The notes below the pieces were generated by a model, which was given only the letters and a program-made list of their open reading frames with translations, had not been told where the DNA came from and did not search any database. Both the position numbers and the translations under genes were made by a program. Shown in pieces: positions 24,717 through 35,142 of a DNA stretch of 64,000 bases (within the stretch, counting starts at the first letter, position 1; each line of letters begins with the position of its first letter). Origin of the DNA: Rhizobacter sp. Root404 (GTDB lineage Bacteria > Pseudomonadota > Gammaproteobacteria > Burkholderiales > Burkholderiaceae_C); the NCBI RefSeq assembly GCF_001425865.1, contig NZ_LMDS01000004.1, positions 1,117,586-1,181,585 on the forward strand. The letters are read 5' to 3'.

Positions 24717-27700
24717 TCAAACCGGTGCCGCGACGCGATTGCGTGTGTAGCGCGCGATCAACGCCAGCAGGTCTTCTTCCGAATACGGCTTGCCGAGGTA
24801 GTGGTCGACGCCCAACTCGGCCGCGTAATCGCGATGTTTCTGCGCGATCCGCGAGGTGATCATGATCACCGGCAGGTCACGCAGACGGGCATCGGCCCGC
24901 ATGTTGCGCACCAGGTCGAAGCCGTCCATGCGCGGCATCTCGATGTCCGACAGCACGATCTGCGGCACGTTCTCGGCCAGGCGTTCGAGCGCGTCCAGCC
25001 CGTCCTTGGCGAGCACGACGCGATAACCCTCGCGCAGCAGCAGGCGCTGCGTCACGCGGCGCACGGTCAGCGAATCGTCCACCACCATCACCAGCGGCGC
25101 CTCGGCCACGGCGGCTGGCGCGTCGGCCGCGGGCACGGCGTCGTGCGGCTGCGGCGCCTGCATCGCGGCGCGCGTCGCCTCGCGGGCGACCTCGCCATAC
25201 AGCGTGGCCAGCGCGACCGGGTTGTAGATCAGCGCGACCGCGCCCGACGCCAGCAGCGTGATGCCAGCCAGGCCCGGCAGCCGCGACAGCTGCGGCCCCA
25301 GGTTCTTGACCACGACTTCCTGGTTGCCCAGCACTTCGTCGACGTGCAGCGCGATGCGCTGCTGGGCGCTGCGGATGATCACGACCGGACGGGTGCGCGC
25401 TTCGCTGTCGCCCGGACGCGCGCTGATCTGCAGCAGCGCGCCGAGCCAGAAGAACGGCAGCGGCCGCTCCGCGGTCGCGAACGAGCCGCTGGCATAGGCG
25501 GCGTCGACCTCGGCCGGCGTTGCGCGGCGCACCAGTTCGACCAGCGTCGACGGCACCGCGACGTGGGTGTCGCCGCAGCGCAGCATCACGACCTGCGTGA
25601 CGGCCGTCGTCAGCGGCAGGATCATCTTGAACGAGGTGCCCTGGCCGGCCGCGGTCGCGGTCTCGATCCGGCCGCCCATCGCGTTGACCTCGGCACGCAC
25701 CACGTCCATGCCGACGCCGCGGCCCGACAGCTCGGTCACCGTGTCGGCGGTCGAGAAGCCCGGCGCGAAGATCAGGTTGGCCAGCTCGGCGTCAGTCGGT
25801 TCGGCGTTCGGATCGAGCAGGCCGAGCGCGCGCCCCTTCTCGCGAATGCGCGGCAGGTGCAGGCCCGCGCCGTCGTCGCGGAACTCGACCCCGACTTCGT
25901 TGCCCTCCTGCGAGAGCGCGACGATGATCGTGCCGCTCGGGTCCTTGCCAGCCGCCTTGCGCACCTCGGGCGTCTCGATGCCGTGGCCGACGCTGTTGCG
26001 CAGCAGGTGCTCGAACGACCCGGTCATGCGGTCGAGCACGCCGCGGTCGACCTCGACGCGGCCGCCGACGATGTCCAGCCGCACCGACTTGCCGGTCTCC
26101 TTCGCGGCCTGGCGCACGACGCGGTACAGACGGTCCGACAGACCCTCGAACTCGACCATGCGGGTGCGCAGCAGGTCGTCCTGCAGCTCGCGCGTCATGC
26201 GGGCCTGGGCGACCAGCTCGTCCTCCGTCACCTCGAGCGAGCGCTGCAGGGTGCGCTGGACCGTCGCGACGTCGTTGACCGATTCGGCCATCATCCGCGT
26301 CAGCTCCTGGAAGCGGGTGAAACGGTCGAACTCGAGCGGATCGAACGACTGTGCCGCCGCCTTCGCGGCCTCGAGCCGCGAGCTCATCTGCACTTCGCCG
26401 TGGAACTCGATGTCGCGCAACTGCGCGCGCAGGCGTTCCAGGTTCTCGGTCAGGTCGGCCAGCGAGGTCTTGATCTGCGCCACCCCGGTCTCGATCCGCG
26501 AGCGCGTGATGCTGACCTCGCCGGCCTGGTTCACCAGCCGGTCGAGCAGCGGCGCGCGCACCCGGACCGCCGACTGCGCGATCAGCGCCCGCTCGGGCGC
26601 CTGGCGCTGCGCCGGCTCGGTCAGCGGGAAACGCGACCAGTCGATCTCGGCCAACGGCACCGGAGCGCCCCGCGGCGCGGTGTCGACGGCGGCCGGTTCC
26701 GACGCCTGCACGTCGGCCTCGGGCTCGACCGCGCGCGGTTCCTCGAGTGCGCTCGCCTCGGCCTGCGCCAGCTCCTGCGCCAGCGGCAACGGCTCGGCAG
26801 GCGGCAACGGCACCGGTTCGTCGAAGCCGCTGCCGGCGACGTCGATCTCCGACAGCGGGCCGAAGGCCGAGCTCGGCGCGGCGACGGGCAACGGGGCCCA
26901 ACCCGATTCGTAGGTCGGCGGCGGCGCCACTTCGAGCAGCACCGCGAGTTCCGAGACCGGCGCTTCCGCAGGCGGCGGCGCGACATCCGCCGCGCGCTCG
27001 ATCCCCTCGGGCGCGGCCCCGCCGGCGCGCAGCGCGTCGAAGGTCTGGGCGAGCGTGTCGCCGTAGGCCTGCAGCGATTCGACGTCCTCGAGCTGCACCG
27101 CGGGCTGCGCGAGCACGCGCTCGATGCGCGTCTCCAGGTGGTGCGCCATCTCGCCCAGGCGCATCGCGCCGGCCAGGCGCGCCCCACCCTTCAGCGTGTG
27201 CAGCGTGCGCATGCATGCGGCGGGGTGGGCCAGGTCGGCGGGCTTGCGGGTCCAGTCGCGCAGCCGGCTCGCCAGCTGCGGCAGCAGTTCCTCGGCCTCT
27301 TCCGCGAAGATCGGGAACAGCTCGTCGTCGATCGCATCCACCGCGTCGATCGTGTCGTCGCTGTCGACCAGCGCGCTCATCGACGCGCGGTGCGGCGCCT
27401 CGGTCGGCAGCTCGCCCAGCGGCTTGAGCTCGGCGACGCCGAAGGTCTCGAACCGCCCGAACACCGAATCGGAGGTCGGCGCGTTGGCAGGATCGGCCGG
27501 TTCGGCCGGCGCGGCGTGGGCCACCGGCGCGGGCGGCTCGGCGGGCACGCTGTCGTCTTCGACCTGCGCCTCGGCCGCGGCGGCCGATTCCTCCAGGCGG
27601 CGTGCCGAACTCAGCTCATGGGCCGCGAGCCGTGCCACGAGCTCGGGCGACGGCTCCTTCAGGAAGCCGGCGGCGAACTGGTGCAGCAGGCGACGGATCT

Positions 27701-30700
27701 CGTCGGACACGTCGACGAACAGCCGCGCCTCTTCGGGCGTGCCGTGGCCGATCGCGTGCGAGCGGGCCTGCGCATGCTCCAGCGAGCGCGCGAGCTGGGA
27801 CAGGTCGGTGAAGCCGACCGTCGCCGAGCTGCCGGCCAGCGAATGGGCGAGCGCCACCGGCGTCTCGCCGATCGGGCGGTGCAGTTCCATCGCCCATTCG
27901 GCCAGCTCCGTGCCGAGCCGGCGCGAGAGTTCGTCGGCTTCGTTCAGGTAGATGTTGAACAGCGGGATGCCGATGCGCAGCGGGCCGACGACCTTGACCT
28001 GCTCGTCCTCCAGGTCGGCGCGAACGGAGGGCTCGGGTTCGGGCGCCGCTGCCAGGGCGGCCGGCTCCGGCTCCGGTTCCGGCGCAGGGGCCGGCGCGTC
28101 GAGCGCGAGGTCGAGGTCGACGCCGGAGCGGGTCAACGGCTCCACGAGCGGCGGCGTCTCGAGCGGCCCGAAGTCGAGCTCCAGGTCCATCAGCTCGGGC
28201 GCGAATTCGTCGGTGGCTTCGACGGTCTCGGGCAGCGGCAGCGGCTCGGTCGGCTCGGCGTCGAACGGGTGGTGCAACGCGTCGGCGGTCAGGTCGAGCG
28301 GCGCCGAACGGCTCGGCTCGGGGTCGGCCGGTGGCACGGCCGGCACGGCGGGTGGCGCGGTCTCGAACGCGCCCAGATCCAGTTCGAAGCTCAGGTCGGG
28401 CATCGACAGGTCCGGTGCCGGTGCCGGCGCCGGGGGCGGGGACAAGTCGAGGTCGGCCGCGCTCGGCAGGCCGTCGAGCAGGTCGAGCGGCGCGTGCAGG
28501 GACTGCGATTCGAGCACGTCCGGCGGCGCCTCGTTCAGCAGCCGGGCCGACTCGATCACCGCGGCGCTGTGGTGCAGGCCGCTGCGGCCCTGGGTGATGT
28601 CGTCGATCCAGCCGGCGAGATAGTCGAGGCTCCAGTCGGTGAACGCGAGCAGCGGCGACGGGGCGGCCGCCTGGCTGGCCAGGTGGGCGTTGTAGACCTG
28701 TTCGCAGGCCCAGGCCGCCTCGCCGAAGTCCTTCAGCCCGACCATGCGCGAGCTGCCCTTGAGGGTGTGGAAGGCGCGGCGCAGGGTCGTGCTCAGACCC
28801 AGGTCTTCCGGCGCCTCGACGAGGCCGGCGCTGGCCTCGCGGGCCGCGGTCAACACCTCATTGGCCTCCTCGAGGAAGACCTCGCGCATCTCGTTGTCCT
28901 GCGCCAGCTGGGCGCTGCCGGTGGACAGGCCGAAGTCGAGTCGCATCGGCTCGCTGACGCGGCCGCGGTCGGCCGCCACCTCGGGCGCGAGCCCGACCGG
29001 GTCGGACGCGGTCGCGACGAAGTCGACCAGCGCCTCCGACAGCTCGTCGCGCGCGGCCGCCACGCCGGCCGGGTCGTCGCTGCGCTCGAACGCCTGCTGG
29101 GCCCTGGCCACGGTGGCCGCGAGCGCCGGCTGGTCGGCCGCATTCGCCTCGTGCGAGAGGCGCTCGAGATCGCGCGTGACCTCTTCGAGCGGCACGTCCT
29201 GGCGGACCGAGCTGAACGCCAGCAATTGCGCCTGCTCGATCAGCCGCTGTTCGACCGGCGGCGCCGACTGCGGGCCGCGCGCGGCGGCCGGCGCGTGCAC
29301 CTCGGCGTCGCGGCCCATCACCGGGCCGAGCACGTCGGTCTGCGCGTCGTAGCGGAACAGCGACTTCGCCATCTGCGGCTGCACGCTGAGCATGTCGATC
29401 AGGAAGCCGAGCGCACCGAGGTTGCCGGCCAGGCGATCGAACAGCGCCGTCTGCGCGGCGGGGTCGGCGGTGGCCTCGCTCGAGGCCAGCGTGTCGATCT
29501 CGTCGCGCATGCGCAGCAGCGCAGCCGACGCGTGGTCCATGCCGAGCACCGACAGCACGCCGCGCATCGCGGCAAGCTGGTTCGGCACCGGGATCAGCAC
29601 CTGGCGCTGGTCGGGCGCGCGGAAGTACTGGTCGATCGCCTTCTCCGCCTCGGACAGGCTGGCGCGCAGCTCCTGCACCACGCTGCCCATGGTCTGGCGG
29701 TCGGAGACGCGGCGGTACAGCTCCTCCATCCAGCCTTCGAGCGGCTCGGGCGCCTGGCCTTGGCGCACGGCGGCGAGGCGGTCCGCGAGGCGCTGCACGC
29801 GCTGCGCCTGCTCGGGGTGGTCGAAGTCGACATCGTCGAGCGCCGCCTCCACGTACAGCAGGCTGGTCGCGACCTCCATCGCCAGCGGGGCCGCGGGCGG
29901 GCCGTTGCTCTGCTGGGTCTGCGCAACCGCATGCTGGAGTTCGGCCGCGAAGAGGTCGCCGAGCGGGAAGAGCCGCTTCAGCGACTCGCCGACCAGCGCG
30001 AACTGCTCGGACAGCCCGGTCATGCGGTGCATCTCGCCGCCGGCGACGCCGGACCAGGCGTCCTTCGCCGCGACGACGCGCTTCTTGGCCTGCGCGAGCA
30101 CGGCCGGGTCGAAGCGGCCGAGCACGCTCAGCGCGTAATCGGTCGGCACGTGATGGACCAGACCGTAGGCCAGGCGCACGGCGGCCAGGCGCGGTGCGTG
30201 GCGGCCGTCGCCGGGCGACGCGCTCTGGGCGCAGAAGAAGAGCAGGTCCTGCGCCAGGCGCTCGGACACCTCGCCATCGCCGCGCGCGATGATGCGGAAC
30301 TGCGCGAGCAGCCGGGAGGCGACCCGCTTGCTGAACACGTCGAAGCCGAGCAGCCCGTGGGCCTGCGCCTCGAACACGGCCGCGGCCAGTTTCCACAGCG
30401 TCGCGATGTGGCTATGCGTCGCGCCGGCGCCCAGGCCGGCACTGATCTCGCTCATGCGGGCAGCATTCGGCGCCGGGTCGGTGGCGCGCATCAGGGGCAG
30501 CAGCTGCGCTTCGATCAGGGCCTGCGTGGCCGCGTCGTGCGGCAGCGCGACGATCGACGGGTCGTCGGGCAGGTCGCGCCATTGCCAGTCGACCGACCAC
30601 AGGTCGGCCGGGTGCACGCGGTCGGCACCGGCGGCCTCCTGGACCGCACGGTACTGCGGGAACAGCGACAGCGTCGAGACCGGCTTGCCGGCCAGCAGCC

Positions 30701-31058
30701 GGCTCAGGTAATCGAGCAGCGCGAACGACGCGCGTTCGATGTCGTCGACGACGACCGCGCTGAGCTTGTGCGGCTTGGCGACGAAGCGCTGCACCAGCGC
30801 CTCGCTGGCGCGCAGCACCAGGGCCGCGGCCGGCTGGCCGACGAGCTCGAGCGCGCCGACGCCCTGGTGGATCTGCGAGCGCGCATGGCGCAGCACCGCC
30901 GGGTCGACCGCGTCGAGGTCGGAGCTGGCGAGCGCGTCGGTCTCCTTGACGAAGCGGCGCAGCGACTTGTGCGCCGCGTCCAGCGACCGGCGCAGCTCCT
31001 CGTGGACCCAGGCCAGGGCACTCAGGTCATCGCTGCGCGTGTCGGTCGTCGAGGTCAT
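24717..31058 (-). CDS. chpA: ChpA/PilL-type hybrid chemotaxis histidine kinase
   Basis: A 2113-residue CheA-like kinase for type IV pilus control. The N-terminal third (to about residue 720) is a FimL/degenerate-HPt-like region. Three clear histidine phosphotransfer sites follow: FHTLKGSSRMVG near 760, AHSLAGSSATVG near 1070 and LHTLKGGARLAG near 1285. Low-complexity Pro/Glu linkers join them. The kinase core has the N box LLRNSVGHGIETPEVR (about 1690) and G box GRGVGMDVVRAEVNAMGG, then a CheW-like domain, and a C-terminal receiver (VVDDSLTVRR, phospho-Asp in LSDIEMPRMDG near 2034). Last gene of pilGHIJ-chpA. Confidence 0.95.
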   Translation of the reverse strand: MTSTTDTRSDDLSALAWVHEELRRSLDAAHKSLRRFVKETDALASSDLDAVDPAVLRHARSQIHQGVGALELVGQPAAALVLRASEALVQRFVAKPHKLSAVVVDDIERASFALLDYLSRLLAGKPVSTLSLFPQYRAVQEAAGADRVHPADLWSVDWQWRDLPDDPSIVALPHDAATQALIEAQLLPLMRATDPAPNAARMSEISAGLGAGATHSHIATLWKLAAAVFEAQAHGLLGFDVFSKRVASRLLAQFRIIARGDGEVSERLAQDLLFFCAQSASPGDGRHAPRLAAVRLAYGLVHHVPTDYALSVLGRFDPAVLAQAKKRVVAAKDAWSGVAGGEMHRMTGLSEQFALVGESLKRLFPLGDLFAAELQHAVAQTQQSNGPPAAPLAMEVATSLLYVEAALDDVDFDHPEQAQRVQRLADRLAAVRQGQAPEPLEGWMEELYRRVSDRQTMGSVVQELRASLSEAEKAIDQYFRAPDQRQVLIPVPNQLAAMRGVLSVLGMDHASAALLRMRDEIDTLASSEATADPAAQTALFDRLAGNLGALGFLIDMLSVQPQMAKSLFRYDAQTDVLGPVMGRDAEVHAPAAARGPQSAPPVEQRLIEQAQLLAFSSVRQDVPLEEVTRDLERLSHEANAADQPALAATVARAQQAFERSDDPAGVAAARDELSEALVDFVATASDPVGLAPEVAADRGRVSEPMRLDFGLSTGSAQLAQDNEMREVFLEEANEVLTAAREASAGLVEAPEDLGLSTTLRRAFHTLKGSSRMVGLKDFGEAAWACEQVYNAHLASQAAAPSPLLAFTDWSLDYLAGWIDDITQGRSGLHHSAAVIESARLLNEAPPDVLESQSLHAPLDLLDGLPSAADLDLSPPPAPAPAPDLSMPDLSFELDLGAFETAPPAVPAVPPADPEPSRSAPLDLTADALHHPFDAEPTEPLPLPETVEATDEFAPELMDLELDFGPLETPPLVEPLTRSGVDLDLALDAPAPAPEPEPEPAALAAAPEPEPSVRADLEDEQVKVVGPLRIGIPLFNIYLNEADELSRRLGTELAEWAMELHRPIGETPVALAHSLAGSSATVGFTDLSQLARSLEHAQARSHAIGHGTPEEARLFVDVSDEIRRLLHQFAAGFLKEPSPELVARLAAHELSSARRLEESAAAAEAQVEDDSVPAEPPAPVAHAAPAEPADPANAPTSDSVFGRFETFGVAELKPLGELPTEAPHRASMSALVDSDDTIDAVDAIDDELFPIFAEEAEELLPQLASRLRDWTRKPADLAHPAACMRTLHTLKGGARLAGAMRLGEMAHHLETRIERVLAQPAVQLEDVESLQAYGDTLAQTFDALRAGGAAPEGIERAADVAPPPAEAPVSELAVLLEVAPPPTYESGWAPLPVAAPSSAFGPLSEIDVAGSGFDEPVPLPPAEPLPLAQELAQAEASALEEPRAVEPEADVQASEPAAVDTAPRGAPVPLAEIDWSRFPLTEPAQRQAPERALIAQSAVRVRAPLLDRLVNQAGEVSITRSRIETGVAQIKTSLADLTENLERLRAQLRDIEFHGEVQMSSRLEAAKAAAQSFDPLEFDRFTRFQELTRMMAESVNDVATVQRTLQRSLEVTEDELVAQARMTRELQDDLLRTRMVEFEGLSDRLYRVVRQAAKETGKSVRLDIVGGRVEVDRGVLDRMTGSFEHLLRNSVGHGIETPEVRKAAGKDPSGTIIVALSQEGNEVGVEFRDDGAGLHLPRIREKGRALGLLDPNAEPTDAELANLIFAPGFSTADTVTELSGRGVGMDVVRAEVNAMGGRIETATAAGQGTSFKMILPLTTAVTQVVMLRCGDTHVAVPSTLVELVRRATPAEVDAAYASGSFATAERPLPFFWLGALLQISARPGDSEARTRPVVIIRSAQQRIALHVDEVLGNQEVVVKNLGPQLSRLPGLAGITLLASGAVALIYNPVALATLYGEVAREATRAAMQAPQPHDAVPAADAPAAVAEAPLVMVVDDSLTVRRVTQRLLLREGYRVVLAKDGLDALERLAENVPQIVLSDIEMPRMDGFDLVRNMRADARLRDLPVIMITSRIAQKHRDYAAELGVDHYLGKPYSEEDLLALIARYTRNRVAAPV

Positions 31059-31098
31059 CGTGTCGCTCTTGATGGAGGTGTGCAGGCTTCGACCGGGA

Positions 31099-33432
31099 TC
31101 ACTCGATCTTGAACCGTGCCACCGACTGTTTCAGTTCCTCGGCGGTGCGGGACAGCTCGCGCACCATCTGCGCGGTCGAACGCGTGCCTTCGCCGGTCTG
31201 CTCGGTCACCGCGAAGATGTGCTGGATGTTCGCCGCCACCACGTTGGCCGACTGCGCTTCGCTGAGCGCCTGGTTCGAGATCGCCGCGATCAGTTCGGAC
31301 AGCTGGCGCGAGACCCGGTCGATCTCGCCGAGCGCGGTGCCGGCCGCATCGGTCAGGCGCGTGCCTTCGACCACGCCCTGGGTGCTGCGCTCCATCGCGC
31401 CGACCGCATCCTGCGTGTCGGTCTGAATCGTCTTGACCAGCGCTGCGATCTGGCGCGTCGCGTCGCCGGAGCGTTCCGCAAGGCGCTGCACCTCCTCGGC
31501 CACGACCGAGAAGCCGCGACCCGCCTCGCCGGCGGAGGCCGCCTGGATCGCCGCGTTCAGCGCCAGCACGTTGGTCTGCTCGGTGATGTCCGAGATCAGT
31601 TCGGTGATCTCGCCGATCTCCTGCGACGATTCGCCCAGGCGCTTGATCCGCTTCGAGGTTTCCTGAATCTGGTCGCGGATCGAGTTCATGCCGCCGATCG
31701 TGTTCTGCACCGCGCGCAGGCCCGATTCGGCCGCCTCGAGCGACTGCCGCGCGACCGCAGCGGTCTCCTGCGCCTGGCCGGACACGTCGTTGATTCGGCC
31801 CGCCATCTGCAGCACCGATTCGCCGGTGTCGCGGATCTCGCGCAGCTGCTCCGAAGACGCCGCCAGCAGCTCGGTCGAGGTGGCCTCGACCTGCTGGGTC
31901 GTGTCGGTCACGCGGCCGACCGTGCCCTGCACCTGCGAGACCAGCGTGCGCAGTTCTTCCACGGTGTAGTTCACCGAATCGGCGATCGCGCCGGTGATGT
32001 CCTCGGTCACGGTCGCCTGCTGGGTCAGGTCGCCTTCGGCGACCGCCTGCAGCTCGTTCATCAAGCGCAGAATCGCCGCCTGATTGGCGTCGTTGACGCG
32101 CTTGGCTTCCTGCTGCTCGCGTTCGGCCGCGTGGCGCTGGCCCTCGGACGCGGCCGCGCGTTCCGCCTGGCCGCTGACGTACAGCCGCAGCAGCCCGGCG
32201 CCACCGAGCAACAGCAGGATCGCCGACAGCAGCAAGAGCACCAGGCTCAGGCCGCCGAAGCCGGTTTCGCGACCCAGGCGCTCCTGCACCACTTCCAGGC
32301 CTTTGCGCAGCGGTTCGCTGTCGGCCACGATGCTGGCCTGCGCCTCGCGCGCGGACACCAGGCCCTGCAGGTTGCCGAGGATCGCGCTGGCCTGGGTGCG
32401 GGTCAGTTCGTACTGCTTCATCAGCGCGGCCAGGCGCTCCTTGGTCTGCGCGTCCTTGGTGGCCGGCAGGCGCAGTTCGGCGTTGCCGTCGATCAGGCCC
32501 TGCCCCAGCTCGCGGAACGAGTTCAGGTCCTTGCCGAGCAGGAACACCGCTTCGGGGCTCACGCCCTCCATCGTCAGGAATTCGTTGGCCGACTTGCCGA
32601 TGCGCTGCGTCAGCATCACCAGCTGGCCGACCGCCGACAGCTCGGCCGGCGAGGCATCCTGCTGCAGCTTCAGCGACGACACGGTCTCGGCGCTCTCGAG
32701 CAGGTCGGACGACTGGCGGTTGATCGCGCGCAGCGCCTGACCGACCTGGGTCAGCACCTTCTGCTGGTCGAGCACGGTCTTGGCGCTCTTCTCGGCCTTG
32801 TCGATCAGCGGCAGCAGCGGTTCGATCGCGTCCTGGACGCCGGCCGGCGCGGCGGCGATCGCGCCGTCGCCGGTGCGCAGTGCGCGCACGTTGCGCACCA
32901 GCACGTCGGCGCTGTCCTTCACTTCGGGGAACGCGGCCGAGCTGCCGATCAACGCCTGCGAGACCGACTTGGCCAGCCGCTGCGACTGCATCAGCGCCTG
33001 CCCGCTGGCCGCAACCTGCGCCGAGCCCCGGTTCGCGGCGAGCAGCGACAGCACCGTCATCAGGATCAGCCCGACCAGGCCGAGGCCGGCCAGCCCAAAA
33101 AGGATGCGCTGCTGCTCGGCGACCGGCCGGCGGCCGATCAGCGGCATGCCGGTGCCGGCGGCGGGGGCGGCGTCACCGTCCTGCAGCCGGGTCTCGACGA
33201 AATCGGGCATCTCGGACGGTGCGGCGGCCGAGATGATCGACGTGTCAGGCTCGCCCGCGGGCTGGGACGGCACGCCGTACGCGAGGCCGGAATCGGGCGC
33301 GGCGCCCGCGCCGGCCGCCGCCAGTCGCGCACCCTGCGGCGTCAGCGTGTCGCCGAACGGGGCCGCCTGCGCGCGCGTCGTCGCGACCTCGTCCTTCGGA
33401 CCTCGTCCCGTGATCTTGTCTAGGAAGCTCAT
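31099..33432 (-). CDS. pilJ: Methyl-accepting chemotaxis protein PilJ
   Basis: A 777-residue transducer of the Pil-Chp system. A cytoplasmic N-terminal stretch of about 105 residues precedes the first membrane helix (residues about 108-130, [20 protein letters not shown]); a periplasmic sensor with two PilJ-type helical modules lies between it and the second helix (about 395-415, [21 protein letters not shown]). HAMP and a long signalling coiled coil follow, with the conserved tip [28 protein letters not shown]. It senses pilus-associated signals and controls the ChpA kinase. It begins at ATG 33432 and follows pilI by 45 bases. Confidence 0.95.
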   Translation of the reverse strand: MSFLDKITGRGPKDEVATTRAQAAPFGDTLTPQGARLAAAGAGAAPDSGLAYGVPSQPAGEPDTSIISAAAPSEMPDFVETRLQDGDAAPAAGTGMPLIGRRPVAEQQRILFGLAGLGLVGLILMTVLSLLAANRGSAQVAASGQALMQSQRLAKSVSQALIGSSAAFPEVKDSADVLVRNVRALRTGDGAIAAAPAGVQDAIEPLLPLIDKAEKSAKTVLDQQKVLTQVGQALRAINRQSSDLLESAETVSSLKLQQDASPAELSAVGQLVMLTQRIGKSANEFLTMEGVSPEAVFLLGKDLNSFRELGQGLIDGNAELRLPATKDAQTKERLAALMKQYELTRTQASAILGNLQGLVSAREAQASIVADSEPLRKGLEVVQERLGRETGFGGLSLVLLLLSAILLLLGGAGLLRLYVSGQAERAAASEGQRHAAEREQQEAKRVNDANQAAILRLMNELQAVAEGDLTQQATVTEDITGAIADSVNYTVEELRTLVSQVQGTVGRVTDTTQQVEATSTELLAASSEQLREIRDTGESVLQMAGRINDVSGQAQETAAVARQSLEAAESGLRAVQNTIGGMNSIRDQIQETSKRIKRLGESSQEIGEITELISDITEQTNVLALNAAIQAASAGEAGRGFSVVAEEVQRLAERSGDATRQIAALVKTIQTDTQDAVGAMERSTQGVVEGTRLTDAAGTALGEIDRVSRQLSELIAAISNQALSEAQSANVVAANIQHIFAVTEQTGEGTRSTAQMVRELSRTAEELKQSVARFKIE

Positions 33433-33477
33433 GTCGCCCTCTCGCGTCTCTTGTTCCGGTCCGAGCGCCCGCGACGC

Positions 33478-33999
33478 TCAGCCCACGATCTTCAGGAATG
33501 CCTCATCGCCCACCAGCGCCGCCAGGTTCAGCTCCTGCCAGAGCCGGCCGTTCGCATCGCGCAGCACCGCGCCGGCGAACGCCGGTCGCGCGACCGCGTC
33601 GTCCTGCGGCTCGGGAGTCAGTTCGTCGTCGCTGCGCAGGCCGGACAACTTGTCCACCATCAGCACGCAGTTGATGTCCAGCGCCGCGTTGAAGCCGACC
33701 AGCCGCGACTGCTCGCGTCCGGCCTCGTGCGTCTTGACGCCGAGGAAGCCGGCCAGGTCGACCACGCCGTGCAGGTGCCCGCGCAGGTTCGCGACCCCCA
33801 GAAACCAGCGGTGGCTGTACGGCACCGGCAGGATGGGCGTGAGCGCGAAGATTTCGCCGGCCTCACGCAGCGGCAGCAGGAAGCCGCGCCCGCTGCATTC
33901 GATCGCCAGCCAGGACTGGCCGCGCACCTGCGTGCGTGCCGCCTGCAAGCGCTCGGCCAGCCGGGCCTGGAGATCGCGGAGGGCTTGCTTGTTGGCCAT
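33478..33999 (-). CDS. pilI: CheW-like adaptor PilI
   Basis: A 173-residue CheW-domain protein coupling PilJ to the ChpA kinase. Seen are LPLREAGEIFALTPILPVP and FLGVANLRGHLHGVVDLAGFLG, the conserved CheW beta-strands, after a 30-residue helical N-terminus. It follows pilH by 14 bases and precedes pilJ. No methyltransferase gene (pilK) lies in the operon. Confidence 0.93.
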   Translation of the reverse strand: MANKQALRDLQARLAERLQAARTQVRGQSWLAIECSGRGFLLPLREAGEIFALTPILPVPYSHRWFLGVANLRGHLHGVVDLAGFLGVKTHEAGREQSRLVGFNAALDINCVLMVDKLSGLRSDDELTPEPQDDAVARPAFAGAVLRDANGRLWQELNLAALVGDEAFLKIVG

Positions 34000-34013
34000 T
34001 CAGCGGCTGCGTG

Positions 34014-34379
34014 TCAATCGAACGCGTGGATCTTGGCCACGAGTTCCTCGGCGTTGACCGGCTTGACGATGTAGTCCCGTGCGCCCTGGCGCATGCCCCA
34101 GACCTTGTCGGTCTCCTGGTTCTTGCTCGTGCACATGATCACCGGCACACCGGTGAAGCGCGGGTCGCGGGTGATCGCGCGGGTGAGCTGGAAGCCGTTC
34201 TGGCCGGGCATCACCACGTCCATCAGGATCAGGTCGGGCTTTTCTTCGCCGAGGCGGCGCATCGCCTCCTCGCCGTTCTCGGCGGTGCGAACCGCGTAGC
34301 CGCGCTTGACCAGCAGGTCGGTCAGGTAGTGCAGTTCCGTCTTCGAGTCATCCACCAGCAGGATCTTCTGAATCGTCAT
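34014..34379 (-). CDS. pilH: Response regulator PilH
   Basis: A 121-residue single receiver domain with the acidic pocket ILLVDDSKTE, phospho-Asp in LILMDVVMPGQNG, Thr/Ser switch in IMCTSKNQ and Lys in DYIVKPVNAEEL. In the Pil-Chp system PilH acts in retraction control or as a phosphate sink. ATG at 34379, 12 bases after pilG. Confidence 0.94.
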   Translation of the reverse strand: MTIQKILLVDDSKTELHYLTDLLVKRGYAVRTAENGEEAMRRLGEEKPDLILMDVVMPGQNGFQLTRAITRDPRFTGVPVIMCTSKNQETDKVWGMRQGARDYIVKPVNAEELVAKIHAFD

Positions 34380-34391
34380 GTTCTGTCCTCG

Positions 34392-34793
34392 TCAGCCCGG
34401 GCGCCGGTGCTGCTCGACCGCTTGCAGGAGCTGGTCTTTGGTGAAGGGTTTGGTGAGATAGGCCTCGGAGCCAACCATGCGCCCGCGCGCCTTGTCGAAC
34501 AGCCCGTCCTTGGACGACAGCATGATCACCGGCACGGTCGCGAACTTGGCGTTGCGCTTGATGATCGCGCAGGTCTGGTACCCGTCGAGGCGCGGCATCA
34601 GGATGTCGCAGAAGATCAGGTCGGGATCGTGGTCGTTGACCTTGGCCAGCGCGTCGAAGCCGTCTTCGGCCAGCAGCACGCTGTAGCCGCCCTGCTTCAG
34701 GAAGATTTCCGCGCTGCGTCGGATGGTGTTGCTGTCATCGATGACCAGCACCGTGACGCCGGGGGGATCGGCGGGGCCCTGATTGCTCAACAA
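34392..34793 (-). CDS. pilG: Response regulator PilG
   Basis: A 133-residue stand-alone receiver, first gene of the operon. The phosphorylation pocket is intact (VLVIDDSNTIRRSAE, LIFCDILMPRLDGYQ, VIMLSSKDGLFDK, YLTKPF). PilG promotes pilus extension, partly through cAMP synthesis in Pseudomonas. The start is TTG at 34793 or the adjacent TTG at 34790; GAGGAG lies five to nine bases upstream and no in-frame ATG exists nearby. Confidence 0.93.
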   Translation of the reverse strand: MLSNQGPADPPGVTVLVIDDSNTIRRSAEIFLKQGGYSVLLAEDGFDALAKVNDHDPDLIFCDILMPRLDGYQTCAIIKRNAKFATVPVIMLSSKDGLFDKARGRMVGSEAYLTKPFTKDQLLQAVEQHRRPG

Positions 34794-34887
34794 GCATTCT
34801 CCTCAACGACGCGATCGGCTCGGCGAAAGGATGTCCGCCGCGGGCCCGCAGAGCGGTCTTATCGGCGGCGATGTCCGGACCTGAAGC

Positions 34888-35061
34888 TCAGATCTGGACC
34901 ATCTCGAAATCTTCCTTGCGGGCGCCGCATTCGGGGCAGGTCCAGTTCATCGGCACGGCTTCCCAACGGGTGCCTGGAGCGATGTCATGCTCGGGATCGC
35001 CGGCCGCCTCGTCGTAGATCCAGCCGCAGATGAGGCACATCCAGGTTTTGGGTTCGGTCAC
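34888..35061 (-). CDS. Rubredoxin
   Basis: A 57-residue iron protein with the two FeS4 knuckles CLICGWIY and CPECGARK and the conserved GTRWEAVPMNWTCP segment. It is a small cytoplasmic one-electron carrier. GTG at 35061 gives the usual rubredoxin length; the open frame extends upstream but that part overlaps the promoter region and has no ribosome-binding site. It is divergent from thiD-hemL, a pairing seen across betaproteobacteria. Confidence 0.93.
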   Translation of the reverse strand: MTEPKTWMCLICGWIYDEAAGDPEHDIAPGTRWEAVPMNWTCPECGARKEDFEMVQI

Positions 35062-35075
35062 TTTGTTCGCTCGGC

Positions 35076-35142
35076 CTGACGGGGCGATTCGCTTCACTAC
35101 AATGCAGCCAGATTGTAGCCATCGCCATTGCCAGAAATTCAA
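35076..35142. promoter_or_regulatory. Divergent promoters and dyad between rubredoxin and thiD
   Basis: A perfect dyad CTACAAT (35097-35103) / ATTGTAG (35112-35118) with eight bases between. Each arm contains a TACAAT -10. Plus strand: CTGACG at 35076-35081, 16 bases, TACAAT at 35098-35103, reading toward thiD. Minus strand: TTGAAT (complement of 35137-35142), 19 bases, TACAAT, reading toward rubredoxin. The dyad may simply be the two -10s or an operator. Confidence 0.5.

Noticed and set aside
24801..31112. A 2103-codon open frame on the plus strand, antisense to chpA
   Set aside because: It is Arg/Gln/His-rich with no domain, no ribosome-binding site and mirrors the codon structure of chpA; long antisense frames are expected in GC-rich coding DNA.
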